NCBI RefSeq assembly: GCF_018364065.1
Contig: NZ_JAGZMO010000004.1
Coordinates: 186,001-250,000, forward strand
DNA from: Veillonella sp.
GTDB lineage: Bacteria > Bacillota > Negativicutes > Veillonellales > Veillonellaceae
DNA length: 64,000 bases
Direction of reading: 5' to 3'
Part shown: positions 50,599-59,213 of the stretch, piece by piece
Numbering within the stretch: the stretch's first letter is position 1
How the letters are laid out: the number at the start of each line of letters is the position of its first letter
The notes under the pieces: model-generated
Told to the model about the DNA's origin: nothing
The model's input: the letters and a program-made list of their open reading frames with translations, nothing else
Database searches by the model: none
Made by a program: the position numbers and the translations under genes

Positions 50599-51773
50599 AT
50601 ACAACTGCACAAGTTTACACTATGGGCGGCCTCAGGACGCCCATTGGTGTTTATAACGGACAATACAAATACATACGGCCCGAATTGTTGGGGGCGGCGC
50701 TGCTAAACGAGCTTTTTGAGCGCGAGTATAAGGCGGACGAGATTATTTGCGGTAATGCTGTAGGCACCGGCGGTAATATAGGGCGTCTTATGTCGCTGTA
50801 TTCGTCTTACGGGATGAAGACACCGGCTTATACACTAGATATGCAATGTGCTTCCGGCGGCTTGGCGATTATCCAGGGATACCGGGCTCTATTGAGTGGT
50901 CAGGCGGAATATATATTGGCCGGCGGAATAGAGAGCAGTTCTTTGCAACCGCTCCGCACGTACGACGAACGAGACTCCCGTGATGGCTCCTATATGGTGG
51001 CGCAGTTTTCACCGCACACAAATAGTGCATACACTATGATTGAAGGGGCGGAAGCGGTAGGACTCCGTTATAGTATGACGAAAAGTGAATTGGACCGTCA
51101 TGCACTGCGCAGTCACACGCTGGCGGCAGAGGCAAAAGAAAAAGACGTTTTACATTCAGTCATAGTGGAGGAACAGACTTTAAAATCCCGATTGGCGCCG
51201 TTATTAAGAGAGAATTTGTCATCTCAAACATCGGTGGATAAAGTGCTGGACAAACAATTCGTCGATGAGAGTATTCGAGCAAGAATAAGCAGCAAACTGT
51301 TAAACCGCATGCCTTTTATTTTGGAAGGCAGTCATTTGCTGACTGCAGGGAATACTTGTTTTACTCATGACGGGGCGGCTTTTGTTGGACTCAGCCTTAC
51401 ACCGGGACCGTTCCGTATTGTGGATACCTTAATTTGGAGCGGTGATCCGCGCTATAGCCCTGAAGGGGCGTGGCGCAGTACAGAGGCTTTATTGGAAAAG
51501 AATAATCTGTCTATGGATGCAATTGATGCGGTGGAATGGAACGAAGCGTTTGCGGTTATTGATGTGCTGTTCGAACGCAATTATGGCGACCATATGGAAA
51601 AATACAATAGCCTTGGCGGAGGTTTAGCTTACGGCCATCCGTACGGTTGTTCCGGGGCCATGAATGTACTTCACCTCATGTCAGCCTTGGAACAAAGAAA
51701 CGGACGCTATGGGGTAGCGGCCGTGGCCGGGGCGGGCGGTATGGGCACGGCTATTTTATTGGAGCGGCAGTAA
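50595..51773 (+). CDS. Thiolase-family protein (YhfS-like), second cysteine missing
   Basis: The 392-residue protein has the thiolase fold and keeps the acyl-accepting cysteine C85 (DMQCASGGLAI), NEAFA and H348 (GGGLAYGHPYGCSGA). The C-terminal CxGGG motif, which normally supplies the proton-shuttling Cys378, reads AVAGAGGMG, with Ala378. Thus it probably cannot act as an ordinary thiolase; an acyltransfer or decarboxylative role is possible. Neighbours bioY and the acyl-CoA ligase correspond to B. subtilis yhfU-yhfT-yhfS, a biotin-regulated cluster of uncertain function. GGTGAT precedes the ATG. A tandem duplication lies just upstream. Confidence 0.85.
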   Translation: MNTTAQVYTMGGLRTPIGVYNGQYKYIRPELLGAALLNELFEREYKADEIICGNAVGTGGNIGRLMSLYSSYGMKTPAYTLDMQCASGGLAIIQGYRALLSGQAEYILAGGIESSSLQPLRTYDERDSRDGSYMVAQFSPHTNSAYTMIEGAEAVGLRYSMTKSELDRHALRSHTLAAEAKEKDVLHSVIVEEQTLKSRLAPLLRENLSSQTSVDKVLDKQFVDESIRARISSKLLNRMPFILEGSHLLTAGNTCFTHDGAAFVGLSLTPGPFRIVDTLIWSGDPRYSPEGAWRSTEALLEKNNLSMDAIDAVEWNEAFAVIDVLFERNYGDHMEKYNSLGGGLAYGHPYGCSGAMNVLHLMSALEQRNGRYGVAAVAGAGGMGTAILLERQ

Positions 51774-51834
51774 GAAGATAATTTATTGGTAAACGGATGG
51801 TTTACTTACAAGTGCAAGATGGGAAGGAATTTCG

Positions 51835-53259
51835 ATGGCGGACAGATTGTTTCATGCTTTGGCAGACTATGGAAAAACGCAGCCACAGAAGACTGCCTTA
51901 GTGATTGAAGATAAAAAAATAACATACGGTCAATTGTGGGAATGTGTGACAGCACCCATGGATGCCGGTTGTGATACAGACGGGGTCAGTATGAAAGGCA
52001 CCGTTTGTTTTATCAAAACGGAGAACATTGAGACACAGCTTATAAGCTGGCTCAATGCTATATACAATCAATCACGGCCTTTGCTCTGTCATGCAGATCT
52101 GAGTGAAGTGCGTACGGCGCAACTTTGCAAGAAGTATGCCCTGGACGATGTAGCTGAACAGGAACATATTATTCCGGAGAAGGCTTCTTTTGGCGTTCTT
52201 ACATCCGGCACTACGGGTTTACCTAAAGTGCTTTGGCGCAATCTAAGTACGTGGTCTGATTTTTTTGACGAGCAAAATCGCGTATTCCTTACCGATAAGG
52301 AGTCTGTATTATTCGTACATGGCAGCATGAGTTTTACAGGGAACTTAAATAGTGTACTGTCTACTTTATATGCCGGCGGTACGGCGATTATCGCGCGTTA
52401 TATGTCGCCGCGGCGATGGGTGGAACTGTTAAGGCTCCATCAAGTGACTCATATATATTTGTTGCCTACGAAGTTGCGCATGCTCTTACCTGTATTGCAT
52501 GAAACCTTGCCGGACTTGCAGGTTATTTTTACAGGATCGCAGTTACTGGATTATAAGCTGGTTTTGGGGCTGAAAAAGCTCCAACCTCATACGACCTGTA
52601 TTTTGTACTATGGAGCCAGTGAATTGAACTATATCACATATTGTACGTTTGAAGAGTGGCTTCGAGAACCGGATACGGTGGGCTATGCCTTTAAAGGTGT
52701 TGCGGTGAGTCTTGACAGAGACAATCGGATTGTTGTAGATACACCATATGGTATTGAGGGAATCAGCCGGCCCTTTACAGTGGGGGACTTGGGGGCGTTT
52801 ACAGAAAGCGGCCGCCTGTTGTTTAGAGGGCGCAATGATGCGATTATTAATCGGGGCGGTTATAAATTATCCCTTCCGTATTTAGAATCTCAACTATTAT
52901 GCGTTCCCGGTATAGCTGATGTGGTCGTGCTGGGGGTGAAGGATGACTTGCGCGGTGAGCAGCCGGTGGCCTTTATAGTGCCTGATGAGAAAATCAGAAT
53001 AAAAGAGACTAACGAAGAGAATTCTTCTAATTTCTTCGTTGAAGATGAACATATTGTGGATGAATCGGATATTAACTCCTTGAAATGCGAAATATATGCT
53101 GAGGCAAAGGAAGCTGTTATACGGGCTGTCCACGAACGTTTACAGGCAAAAGAGTGTCCAAAGCACTTTTTCTGGTTAAGGAAATTGCCTTTAACCGGTG
53201 CTTCGAAGGTAAATAGAGCGGTTCTGACTGCATTCTATTTAAGTCAAGTGAAAAAATAA
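51835..53259 (+). CDS. AMP-dependent acyl-CoA ligase (YhfT-like)
   Basis: A 474-residue member of the adenylate-forming family: ATP-binding VLTSGTTGLPKVLWR, YYGASELNYI (A5), VGDLGAF (A7), GRNDAIINRGGYKL (A8) and a C-terminal catalytic lysine in LPLTGASKVNR (A10). It should activate a carboxylic acid as acyl-AMP and transfer it to CoA or another thiol. A ~35-residue acidic insertion lies between A8 and A10. It is the last gene of the BirA-regulated operon, so the acid may be a biotin precursor or fatty acid, as suggested for yhfT. GGAAGGAA precedes the ATG. Confidence 0.88.
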   Translation: MADRLFHALADYGKTQPQKTALVIEDKKITYGQLWECVTAPMDAGCDTDGVSMKGTVCFIKTENIETQLISWLNAIYNQSRPLLCHADLSEVRTAQLCKKYALDDVAEQEHIIPEKASFGVLTSGTTGLPKVLWRNLSTWSDFFDEQNRVFLTDKESVLFVHGSMSFTGNLNSVLSTLYAGGTAIIARYMSPRRWVELLRLHQVTHIYLLPTKLRMLLPVLHETLPDLQVIFTGSQLLDYKLVLGLKKLQPHTTCILYYGASELNYITYCTFEEWLREPDTVGYAFKGVAVSLDRDNRIVVDTPYGIEGISRPFTVGDLGAFTESGRLLFRGRNDAIINRGGYKLSLPYLESQLLCVPGIADVVVLGVKDDLRGEQPVAFIVPDEKIRIKETNEENSSNFFVEDEHIVDESDINSLKCEIYAEAKEAVIRAVHERLQAKECPKHFFWLRKLPLTGASKVNRAVLTAFYLSQVKK

Positions 53260-53310
53260 AATAACATAATGCATATTATATATAGTATAATTTATTGAAA
53301 TGCTCTACTA

Positions 53311-53357
53311 GATATTGTATAATTAACAAGAAGTTAATTATACAATATTTTTTTTCA
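53311..53357 (+). terminator. Strong terminator after the bioY operon
   Basis: ATATTGTATAATTAAC-AAGAA-GTTAATTATACAATAT perfect 16-bp stem followed by TTTTTTTT. Confidence 0.92.
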
Positions 53358-53573
53358 CACATAGGGAAAAAGGCCGATATATGGAGACATGTAGCGAGTG
53401 TGACCGGATGCGTCACATATTTTTTTCGACTATTATTGGTCCTTTTTTCTAGTCGCTATACTACAACTTGTATAGGTTGACCGGTTTATATACAATCAGG
53501 GAAACGATAAACGGCGACCAATCAAGATGTAAGTAGGGCGAAATAAAGATTAAAATACTTAGGAGGAATAGTC
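53358..53573. other. nrdD upstream region with an inverted repeat
   Basis: No gene is seen. TTGTATA and TATACAA (53468-53474 and 53489-53495) form an inverted repeat with a 14-bp spacer containing GGTTGACCGG. It may be the operator of nrdD, although it is not a clear NrdR box. AGGAGGAA precedes the GTG start of nrdD. Confidence 0.35.
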
Positions 53574-55724
53574 GTGTTAGAGGTAATTAAACGAGATGGC
53601 CAAAAAGTGCCTTTCGATAAATCAAAGATTTCCATAGCTATCGAAAAAGCTATGAACAGTAGTACCGGTCTTTACGAAGAAGGTCTTGCAGATCGCATTG
53701 CCGATGAAATCGAAGAATATGCATTAAGTCTGCACAAAACAATGACAATTTATGCCATTGAAGATCAGGTATACTACAAATTGATTCAATACCATAACCC
53801 GGCTACCGCCAGAGCGTATGAAAACTATAAGGCTGTTCAGAGCTTCAAGCGCAAGGTAAATACAACTGACGAAGATGTATTCGGCTTGTTGGACCGTAGC
53901 AATGTAGCAATTTTAGATGAAAACTCCAATAAGGACGCCGCTATTGTTTCTACACAGCGCGACTTGATCGCCGGTGAAGTGAGCAAAGATATTGCCCGTC
54001 GTAAATTGATTCCTGCAGACATCGTGCAGGCCCATGACAGCGGTGCTATTCACTTCCACGACATGGATTATATTATTCAGCCTATGTTCAACTGCTGCTT
54101 AATCAACTTGGAAGATATGTTGACGAACGGAACCGTAATCAACGGCAAGAAAATCGACACACCGAAGTCTTTCCAGGTAGCTTGTACAGTAACGACTCAG
54201 ATTATCGCGCAAGTAGCTTCCGGCCAGTACGGCGGTCAGAGCATCAATGGTATCGACCGTATTTTGGCGCCATTTGTTCGTAAGTCTTACGACAAATTAT
54301 TGGCCAATGTATTGGAAGAACAGGTTGAAATTTACGGCATGAAGCCGAATATGGAAAAGGCGAAGGAGATTGCGTGGAAACGTACGCGCAAAGAAGTTAA
54401 GGACGGTATTCAGACGATTCAGTACCAGATTAACACCTTGATGACTACAAACGGTCAGGCTCCTTTCGTTACCTTGTTCATGCATTTCGACCCTAACAGC
54501 GAATATGCAAAAGAAGCGGCTCTTATTGACGAAGAAATCTTGAAACAGCGTATTCAGGGCGTTAAGAACGAAGCGGATGTTTACATTACGCCGGCGTTCC
54601 CTAAGTTAATTTATGTATTGGATGAACACAATATTCACCCTGATGCACCATATTATTATTTGACTGAGTTGGCTGCACAATGTACGGCAAAACGCATGTA
54701 CCCTGACTATATTTCCGCTAAGAAAATGAAGGAAAATTACGAAGGCAACGTATTCAGTCCTATGGGTTGCCGTGCGTTCTTGTCTCCTTGGAAAAACGAA
54801 AAGGGCGAATATGTATTTGACGGTCGCTTCAATATGGGCGTAGTAAGCTTGAACTTGCCTCAAATTGGTATTTTAGCCCGTCACAGCGAAGAACGTTTCT
54901 TTGAAATTTTAGATAAACGCCTTGATTTGGTAGAAAAAGCGTTATTGCTTCGTTACAATTTGTTAAAAGACGTAACCAGCGATGTATCTCCAATTCATTG
55001 GCAGCATGGTGCTATTGCTCGTTTGAAAAAAGGCGAACCTATCGGCAAATTCTTAAAGGGTGGCTATGCAACGATTTCCATGGGCTATATCGGTATGTAC
55101 GAAGCGACTAAGCTGATTACCGGTGAATCCAATACTGGCGAAAAAGGCCGTGTATTTGCCATGAAGGTTATGGATCGTTTGAACCAGGCAATCGACACTT
55201 GGAAAAAACGCCACAACATGGGCTTTGCCCTCTACGGCACACCTGCTGAAAGCTTGACAAACCGCTTCAGCTCCATCGACCGTGCTCGTTTCGGTGAAAT
55301 CGAAGATATTACCGATAAAGGCTATTACACTAACAGTTACCATGTAAACGTACGAGAAGAAATTAACGTATTCGACAAATTCTCGTTCGAATCGGAATTC
55401 CAGAAAAAATCGACCGGCGGTTGCATTTCCTATGCGGAAATTCCAAACATGACGAATAACATTCCGGCCGTAATGACAATGATTAAGTACATTTACGATC
55501 ACATTTCCTATGCGGAATTCAATACTAAATCCGACTACTGCCATGTGTGCGGTTTTGACGGTGAAATCAAGGTTAACGACGACAACCAGTGGGAATGCCC
55601 TCGTTGCCACAACAAAGACCGCGACAAATTGACAGTTATCCGCCGTACTTGCGGTTACTTAGGTGAAAACTTCTGGAACGAAGGCCGCACTAAGGAAATT
55701 AAAGACCGCGTAATGCACATTTAG
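53574..55724 (+). CDS. nrdD: Anaerobic ribonucleoside-triphosphate reductase
   Basis: The 716-residue NrdD has an N-terminal ATP-cone (VIKRDGQKVPFDKSKISIAIEKA, residues ~3-95) for allosteric activity control and the ten-stranded barrel with FHDMDYIIQPMFNCCLINL. A zinc site follows (CHVCGFDG ... CPRCHNKD), then the glycyl-radical motif RRTCGYLGENFW, with G697 the radical site. It reduces ribonucleotides to deoxyribonucleotides under anoxia after activation by NrdG. The start is GTG after AGGAGG. The activase gene follows at 55986 with a terminator-like hairpin between them. Confidence 0.96.
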   Translation: MLEVIKRDGQKVPFDKSKISIAIEKAMNSSTGLYEEGLADRIADEIEEYALSLHKTMTIYAIEDQVYYKLIQYHNPATARAYENYKAVQSFKRKVNTTDEDVFGLLDRSNVAILDENSNKDAAIVSTQRDLIAGEVSKDIARRKLIPADIVQAHDSGAIHFHDMDYIIQPMFNCCLINLEDMLTNGTVINGKKIDTPKSFQVACTVTTQIIAQVASGQYGGQSINGIDRILAPFVRKSYDKLLANVLEEQVEIYGMKPNMEKAKEIAWKRTRKEVKDGIQTIQYQINTLMTTNGQAPFVTLFMHFDPNSEYAKEAALIDEEILKQRIQGVKNEADVYITPAFPKLIYVLDEHNIHPDAPYYYLTELAAQCTAKRMYPDYISAKKMKENYEGNVFSPMGCRAFLSPWKNEKGEYVFDGRFNMGVVSLNLPQIGILARHSEERFFEILDKRLDLVEKALLLRYNLLKDVTSDVSPIHWQHGAIARLKKGEPIGKFLKGGYATISMGYIGMYEATKLITGESNTGEKGRVFAMKVMDRLNQAIDTWKKRHNMGFALYGTPAESLTNRFSSIDRARFGEIEDITDKGYYTNSYHVNVREEINVFDKFSFESEFQKKSTGGCISYAEIPNMTNNIPAVMTMIKYIYDHISYAEFNTKSDYCHVCGFDGEIKVNDDNQWECPRCHNKDRDKLTVIRRTCGYLGENFWNEGRTKEIKDRVMHI

Positions 55725-55763
55725 TATGTAATATACTTACGCATTGTAACAAATTTATTACAA

Positions 55764-55804
55764 ATAAATAACAGGTCATGTTACCATGGCCTGTTATTTT
55801 ATCT
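55764..55804 (+). terminator. Hairpin terminator between nrdD and nrdG
   Basis: AATAACAGGTCATG-TTAC-CATGGCCTGTTATTTT. It probably lowers nrdG expression relative to nrdD. Degenerate ~35-bp repeats (GCAATGTG...TATAGA.GTAGTATATAA) follow at about 55870-55960. Confidence 0.8.
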
Positions 55805-55985
55805 TATAGAGCTTATATGGATTGTAATTTTAATAGAGACAGAGCTTTTATAGGGTGTAGATTTTATAACAATATGTGTTTTTATAGAGATAGTATATAA
55901 GGCTTATAGAGCTTGTAAGTTTTAAAGCAATGTGATTATTTTATAGAAGTAGTATATAAATGATGAACTTTTGGAGGCGAAGACA

Positions 55986-56483
55986 ATGAATTATGGACAA
56001 ATTCGCAAATACGATATTGCAAATGGCTCCGGCATTCGCACATCCATATTTGTAACCGGTTGTACCCATAAATGTTTTAACTGTTTTAATGAAGAGTACC
56101 AGGATCCAACAGCAGGGAAGCCTTGGACAGATAAAGAAACGGAAACGGTTGTATCCTATGTGACCGATCCGAATGTAGCGGGGCTTACTTTACTGGGCGG
56201 TGAGCCGTTTCAGAATGTAGAGGGTCTCCTGGATGTGGTGAAGGCTGTTCGAGCCGCTGCACCGGATAAGGATATTTGGGCCTATTCCGGCTATACTTGG
56301 GATCAATTAATCAGTTGCCCCGGTAAAAAAGAACTGCTTGAACAATGCGATATTTTAGTGGACGGCCGCTTTGAAGATGCCTTGAAAGATCCAAGTCTTC
56401 GCTTTAGAGGTTCAAAAAATCAGCGCATCATTGATGTGAAGAAGAGTTTGGCCGATGGTGAAGTAGTTATCGCTATGGACTAG
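55986..56483 (+). CDS. nrdG: Anaerobic ribonucleotide reductase activase (radical SAM)
   Basis: The 165-residue NrdG carries the radical-SAM cluster motif CTHKCFNC (C26, C30, C33), the glycine-rich GLTLLGGEPF and a C-terminal DGRFEDALKDPSLRFRGSKNQRIIDV. It cleaves S-adenosylmethionine to generate the glycyl radical on NrdD. The ATG at 55986 follows GGAGG by nine bases; an in-frame TTG at 55971 overlaps that site and is unlikely. A bidirectional terminator follows. Confidence 0.95.
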   Translation: MNYGQIRKYDIANGSGIRTSIFVTGCTHKCFNCFNEEYQDPTAGKPWTDKETETVVSYVTDPNVAGLTLLGGEPFQNVEGLLDVVKAVRAAAPDKDIWAYSGYTWDQLISCPGKKELLEQCDILVDGRFEDALKDPSLRFRGSKNQRIIDVKKSLADGEVVIAMD

Positions 56484-56504
56484 ATAAAGCTTAATGGATA
56501 TAAA

Positions 56505-56550
56505 TAAAAAACGGATGGTGAGAAGAACTCATCATCCGTTTTATTTTATT
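56505..56550. terminator. Bidirectional terminator after nrdG
   Basis: AAAACGGATGGTGAG-AAGAA-CTCATCATCCGTTTT, with T-runs on both strands, between convergent genes. Confidence 0.9.
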
Positions 56551-57094
56551 ACACGATTTCTGAACCGTCGTATGTTTCCCCGTCCGGTTTATGGAGGAAG
56601 CCGTATTTTTCAGTCCAAAGTTGTTTGTATTTTAAGGCCTGGCTGTGAATGCGGTCTTTTTGTGATTCGTCGGTGCGAATTACTTTAGCAGGGCAGCCTA
56701 CAACTAAGGAGTATGGAGGAATGGTTGTATTTTCCAACACAACGGCTCCCGCAGCAATAATGGAACCCGTGCCGATGTGACAGCCGCTCAGTACGACGGA
56801 GCCCATGCCGATGAGCACATTGTCTTCCACAGTGGAAGCGTGTACGATGGCGGAATGGCCTACCGTAACGTAGTCGCCGAGTACACAGGCTTTGTCGGAA
56901 TCAACGTGAAGTACGGCGTTGTCCTGTACATTGGTGTAGCGGCCGATTTCAATTCTGTTGATATCACCGCGGGCTACCACATTAAACCAAACGGACGCAT
57001 ACTCTTTGAGTTCCACATCGCCGATTAGTTGAGCACCGGGCATAACATGGCTTTTCGCATCTAATTTAGGAAACTTTCCGTTAAAACGCATCAT
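56549..57094 (-). CDS. Gamma-carbonic anhydrase family protein
   Basis: A 181-residue left-handed beta-helix protein with hexapeptide repeats (VELKEYASVWFNVVARGDINRIEIGRYTNVQDNAVLHVDSD). The zinc-ligand histidines sit in VTVGHSAIVHAS, in the layout of YrdA/PaaY-type gamma-class carbonic anhydrase relatives. Many are soluble trimers with zinc or iron sites and weak or no proven anhydrase activity. AGGAGA lies upstream of the tandem ATG pair. It is 105 bp upstream of no other minus-strand gene and appears monocistronic or weakly coupled to the FabK-like gene at 57199. Confidence 0.85.
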   Translation of the reverse strand: MMRFNGKFPKLDAKSHVMPGAQLIGDVELKEYASVWFNVVARGDINRIEIGRYTNVQDNAVLHVDSDKACVLGDYVTVGHSAIVHASTVEDNVLIGMGSVVLSGCHIGTGSIIAAGAVVLENTTIPPYSLVVGCPAKVIRTDESQKDRIHSQALKYKQLWTEKYGFLHKPDGETYDGSEIV

Positions 57095-57198
57095 AATATA
57101 ACATCTCCTGGAGAAGGGTAATAAAATAGAAATCAGAAATAATAGTTAAACATAACAGTTAGAAATAAAGGGTAGAAATAATAGTTGGAAAACTCGTA

Positions 57199-58137
57199 TT
57201 ACACGAATTGCTGGGCCTGTTTAATGGCGTTTTTAGCTTCTTCGATGATGGAGTCGATAATTACCTTGGCCGGCTCAATTTTTGTGAGGCGGTTTAAGCT
57301 TTGGCCGCATTGTACAGCACCGTTTACGATGTCCCCGTCAACGGCAGCCAATTTGTTAGTGCCTACAGACATAGCCGTTAATTCTTCTTTAGGGGTGCAT
57401 TTGAACTCAGCTTCAATGTATTTCTTTGTAAATTCGCTCTTCAAGGAACGTACGCCGTGACCGCTGCTGAGGCCGGTAACGGCGGAGTCGGTGTCGGTTG
57501 CTTTAATGATGGCATCTTTGCAGTTCTGATGCATTTGACATTCTTCGGCCAAAATGAAACGGGATCCGATTTGAACGCCTGCAGCGCCCATGGTTAAAGC
57601 GGCTGCCAAAGCGCGACCGTCCGCAATACCGCCTGCAATGATTACAGGGATGGAAACTTCAGGAAGAACGTTTTCCATGAGGGCCATGGTTGTTTGCGTA
57701 CCAATATGACCGCCAGCTTCCTGACCTTCCACGATGATTGCATCGGCGCCCGCATCGGCTACGCGTTTAGCAAGTTTTACATTTGGAACTACAGGAATTA
57801 CTTTGATGCCGTGAGCGTGTAAGGGCTCAATGTAAGGAACCGGGTTGCCTGCACCTAAGGTTACGAAGGCCGGTTTTTCTTCGATGATAACGTTTACGAT
57901 TTCATCCACATTGTTCGCCATGAGCATGAGATTCACGCCGAACGGCTTTGTAGTAAGCTCTTTGGCAGCGCGGATTTCGTCGCGTACCCAGTCGGCAGAG
58001 CGGCCGCCGGACGCAATAACGCCGGTTGCACCGCCGTTAGCTACGGCAGCGGCTAATTTATGTTCGGAAGTCCAAGCCATAGCGCCTTGGATAATAGGAT
58101 ATTGAATGCCTAACAATTCGGTAAGTTTCGTTTTCAT
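57199..58137 (-). CDS. fabK: FabK-like enoyl-ACP reductase / nitronate monooxygenase family
   Basis: The 312-residue flavoprotein is a TIM barrel of the FabK/NMO family: LLGIQYPIIQGAMAW at the N terminus, NLMLMANNVDEIV, VIVEGQEAGGHIGTQTTMALM and VIIAGGIADGRALAAALTMGAAGVQIGSRFI. FabK reduces enoyl-ACP with FMN and NADH in fatty acid synthesis in many Firmicutes; the family also contains nitronate monooxygenases. The EGxEAGGHxG and GA(A)GVQxGTRF-like motifs favour FabK. The ATG at 58137 follows AAAGGAGG; the frame extends to 58155 without a site. The rest of the fab genes are not in the window, so the symbol is tentative. Confidence 0.75.
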   Translation of the reverse strand: MKTKLTELLGIQYPIIQGAMAWTSEHKLAAAVANGGATGVIASGGRSADWVRDEIRAAKELTTKPFGVNLMLMANNVDEIVNVIIEEKPAFVTLGAGNPVPYIEPLHAHGIKVIPVVPNVKLAKRVADAGADAIIVEGQEAGGHIGTQTTMALMENVLPEVSIPVIIAGGIADGRALAAALTMGAAGVQIGSRFILAEECQMHQNCKDAIIKATDTDSAVTGLSSGHGVRSLKSEFTKKYIEAEFKCTPKEELTAMSVGTNKLAAVDGDIVNGAVQCGQSLNRLTKIEPAKVIIDSIIEEAKNAIKQAQQFV

Positions 58138-58155
58138 AAATGCCTCCTTTGACAT

Positions 58156-58394
58156 AAAATGACGATAGAGACGTAGAACTCCATAGGTAGCGGTTTCGCC
58201 TTTTATGGGCTTTGCGTCGTATTATTCTCTATTTTGGAAATTATATGTGTAATAAAAAATAGTACTTACCTGTTATTTTGTGGTAATTGAAAATAAATAC
58301 TATTTCCTCTATATTATAAGGGATTTTAAGGAAAAAATATATAATTATAAAAAAATATGAAGGCTAGGTACTGTTAATTAAATTATACAGATCC
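58156..58394. other. Gene-free upstream region of the FabK-like gene
   Basis: Only AT-rich sequence is seen, with no coding frame or RNA gene. Confidence 0.35.
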
Positions 58395-58575
58395 TTGTTC
58401 CCGTAGTTACAATGAAGAGGTGATTGATGGTGCAATTCAAATTCCTAAAAGAGATACTAAGATTGCATACAACGAATAATTTATCAAAGTCCATGAATAT
58501 GAGCCGTGAAAAATCAGCGTATCGATTCCCCCTGATATGAGGGCGGATAGATATTATTATACGTTGTTAAAATAG
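58395..58575 (+). pseudogene. Possible decayed ORF with two in-frame stops
   Basis: One frame reads NYTDPCSRSYNEEVIDGAIQ and onward, stops, continues FIKVHEYEP, stops again, and ends KISVSIPPDMRADRYYYTLLK before a TAG. The amino-acid composition looks protein-like across both stops, which suggests a degraded gene. A separate 37-codon ATG frame (58427-58540) with GAGGTGAT upstream overlaps it. Neither is recognised. Confidence 0.25.
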
Positions 58576-58644
58576 GATAAATTTAGTCTCCTATAGTTTT
58601 ATTAATCATAAATCAAAAAAACAAAAGTTGAGTGAAATACCGTA

Positions 58645-58671
58645 AAGAAGCCCATAGAAAGGGCTTTTTTG
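58645..58671 (+). terminator. Intrinsic terminator
   Basis: AAGCCC-ATAGAAA-GGGCTT followed by TTTT. It lies downstream of the decayed ORF and upstream of rubredoxin. Confidence 0.75.
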
Positions 58672-58786
58672 CGAGTTGTATTAAAAATAAAAAATTAGCA
58701 AAAAAGATATTGAATATAATCGATATTTGTGTTAAACTTAATTCATAGATGAAGTGTCTATCTCAATTTAAAAGGAGGCAAGTGAA

Positions 58787-58921
58787 ATGGATAAATATGT
58801 ATGCGTAGTATGTGGCTGGATTTATGACGAAGCTGTTGAAGGCGTAAAATTTGAAGATCAACCTGATGATTATGTATGCCCAGTTTGCGGTGTAGGTAAA
58901 GATCAGTTCGAAAAAATGTAA
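58787..58921 (+). CDS. Rubredoxin
   Basis: A 44-residue rubredoxin. Its two CxxC iron knuckles are CVVCGW (C6, C9) and CPVCGV (C31, C34), with the conserved Trp-Ile-Tyr-Asp after the first and a DDYVCP lead-in to the second. It is slightly shorter than the usual 52-54 residues. It carries single electrons in the cytosol and is the usual partner of superoxide reductase (see 38727). AAAGGAGG stands upstream of the ATG, and a strong terminator follows. Confidence 0.95.
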   Translation: MDKYVCVVCGWIYDEAVEGVKFEDQPDDYVCPVCGVGKDQFEKM

Positions 58922-58943
58922 TAACAAGATTTGAACTTGTTTT

Positions 58944-58978
58944 ATAAAAAAGTCTCCTTCAATGGAGACTTTTTTCTT
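58944..58978 (+). terminator. Terminator after rubredoxin
   Basis: AAAAAGTCTCC-TTCAAT-GGAGACTTTTTT hairpin. Confidence 0.92.
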
Positions 58979-59019
58979 TGCCAATCTTTTATAGTTTTTA
59001 ATCTGTGATATAATATGTG

Positions 59020-59139
59020 TACCGATGCGGGGAGTAAGGTCTTTAGGAGTACCTGATGACCTACATCGGAAGGCTTTACTTAATCGGTGAACACGATTTA
59101 ACGGAGCGAAAGCGACACATAAATCGTACCGTGTTTTTT
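59020..59139 (+). ncRNA. Unassigned structured RNA with own promoter and terminator
   Basis: A TATAAT at 59009-59014 predicts a start near 59020. The ~120-nt transcript can form ACCGATG/CATCGG, an inner AGGTC ... GACCT hairpin, and a terminator stem (CACGATTTA ... TAAATCG, CGTG) followed by TTTTTT at 59134-59139. ACCGAT at its 5' end can alternatively pair with ATCGGT further on. The next gene has its own consensus promoter at 59165, so this is probably an independent small RNA rather than a leader. I considered fluoride, manganese, SRP and 6S RNAs; none fits. Confidence 0.6.
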
Positions 59140-59164
59140 CTTTATAACTTTATAGCTTATTTAT

Positions 59165-59193
59165 TTGACAAAGCCCATATAGATAGCTATAAT
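59165..59193 (+). promoter_or_regulatory. Consensus promoter of yceD-rpmF
   Basis: Perfect TTGACA and TATAAT with 17-bp spacing, about 20 bp before the YceD start. Confidence 0.88.
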
Positions 59194-59213
59194 ATTATAG
59201 TCGAGGTAAAATT

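Noticed and set aside
59020..59139. Fluoride, manganese (yybP-ykoY), SRP or 6S RNA identity for the structured RNA
   Set aside because: Fragments such as GGGGAGTA and CTGATGACCTAC recall known motifs, but the full consensus and architecture do not fit any of them.
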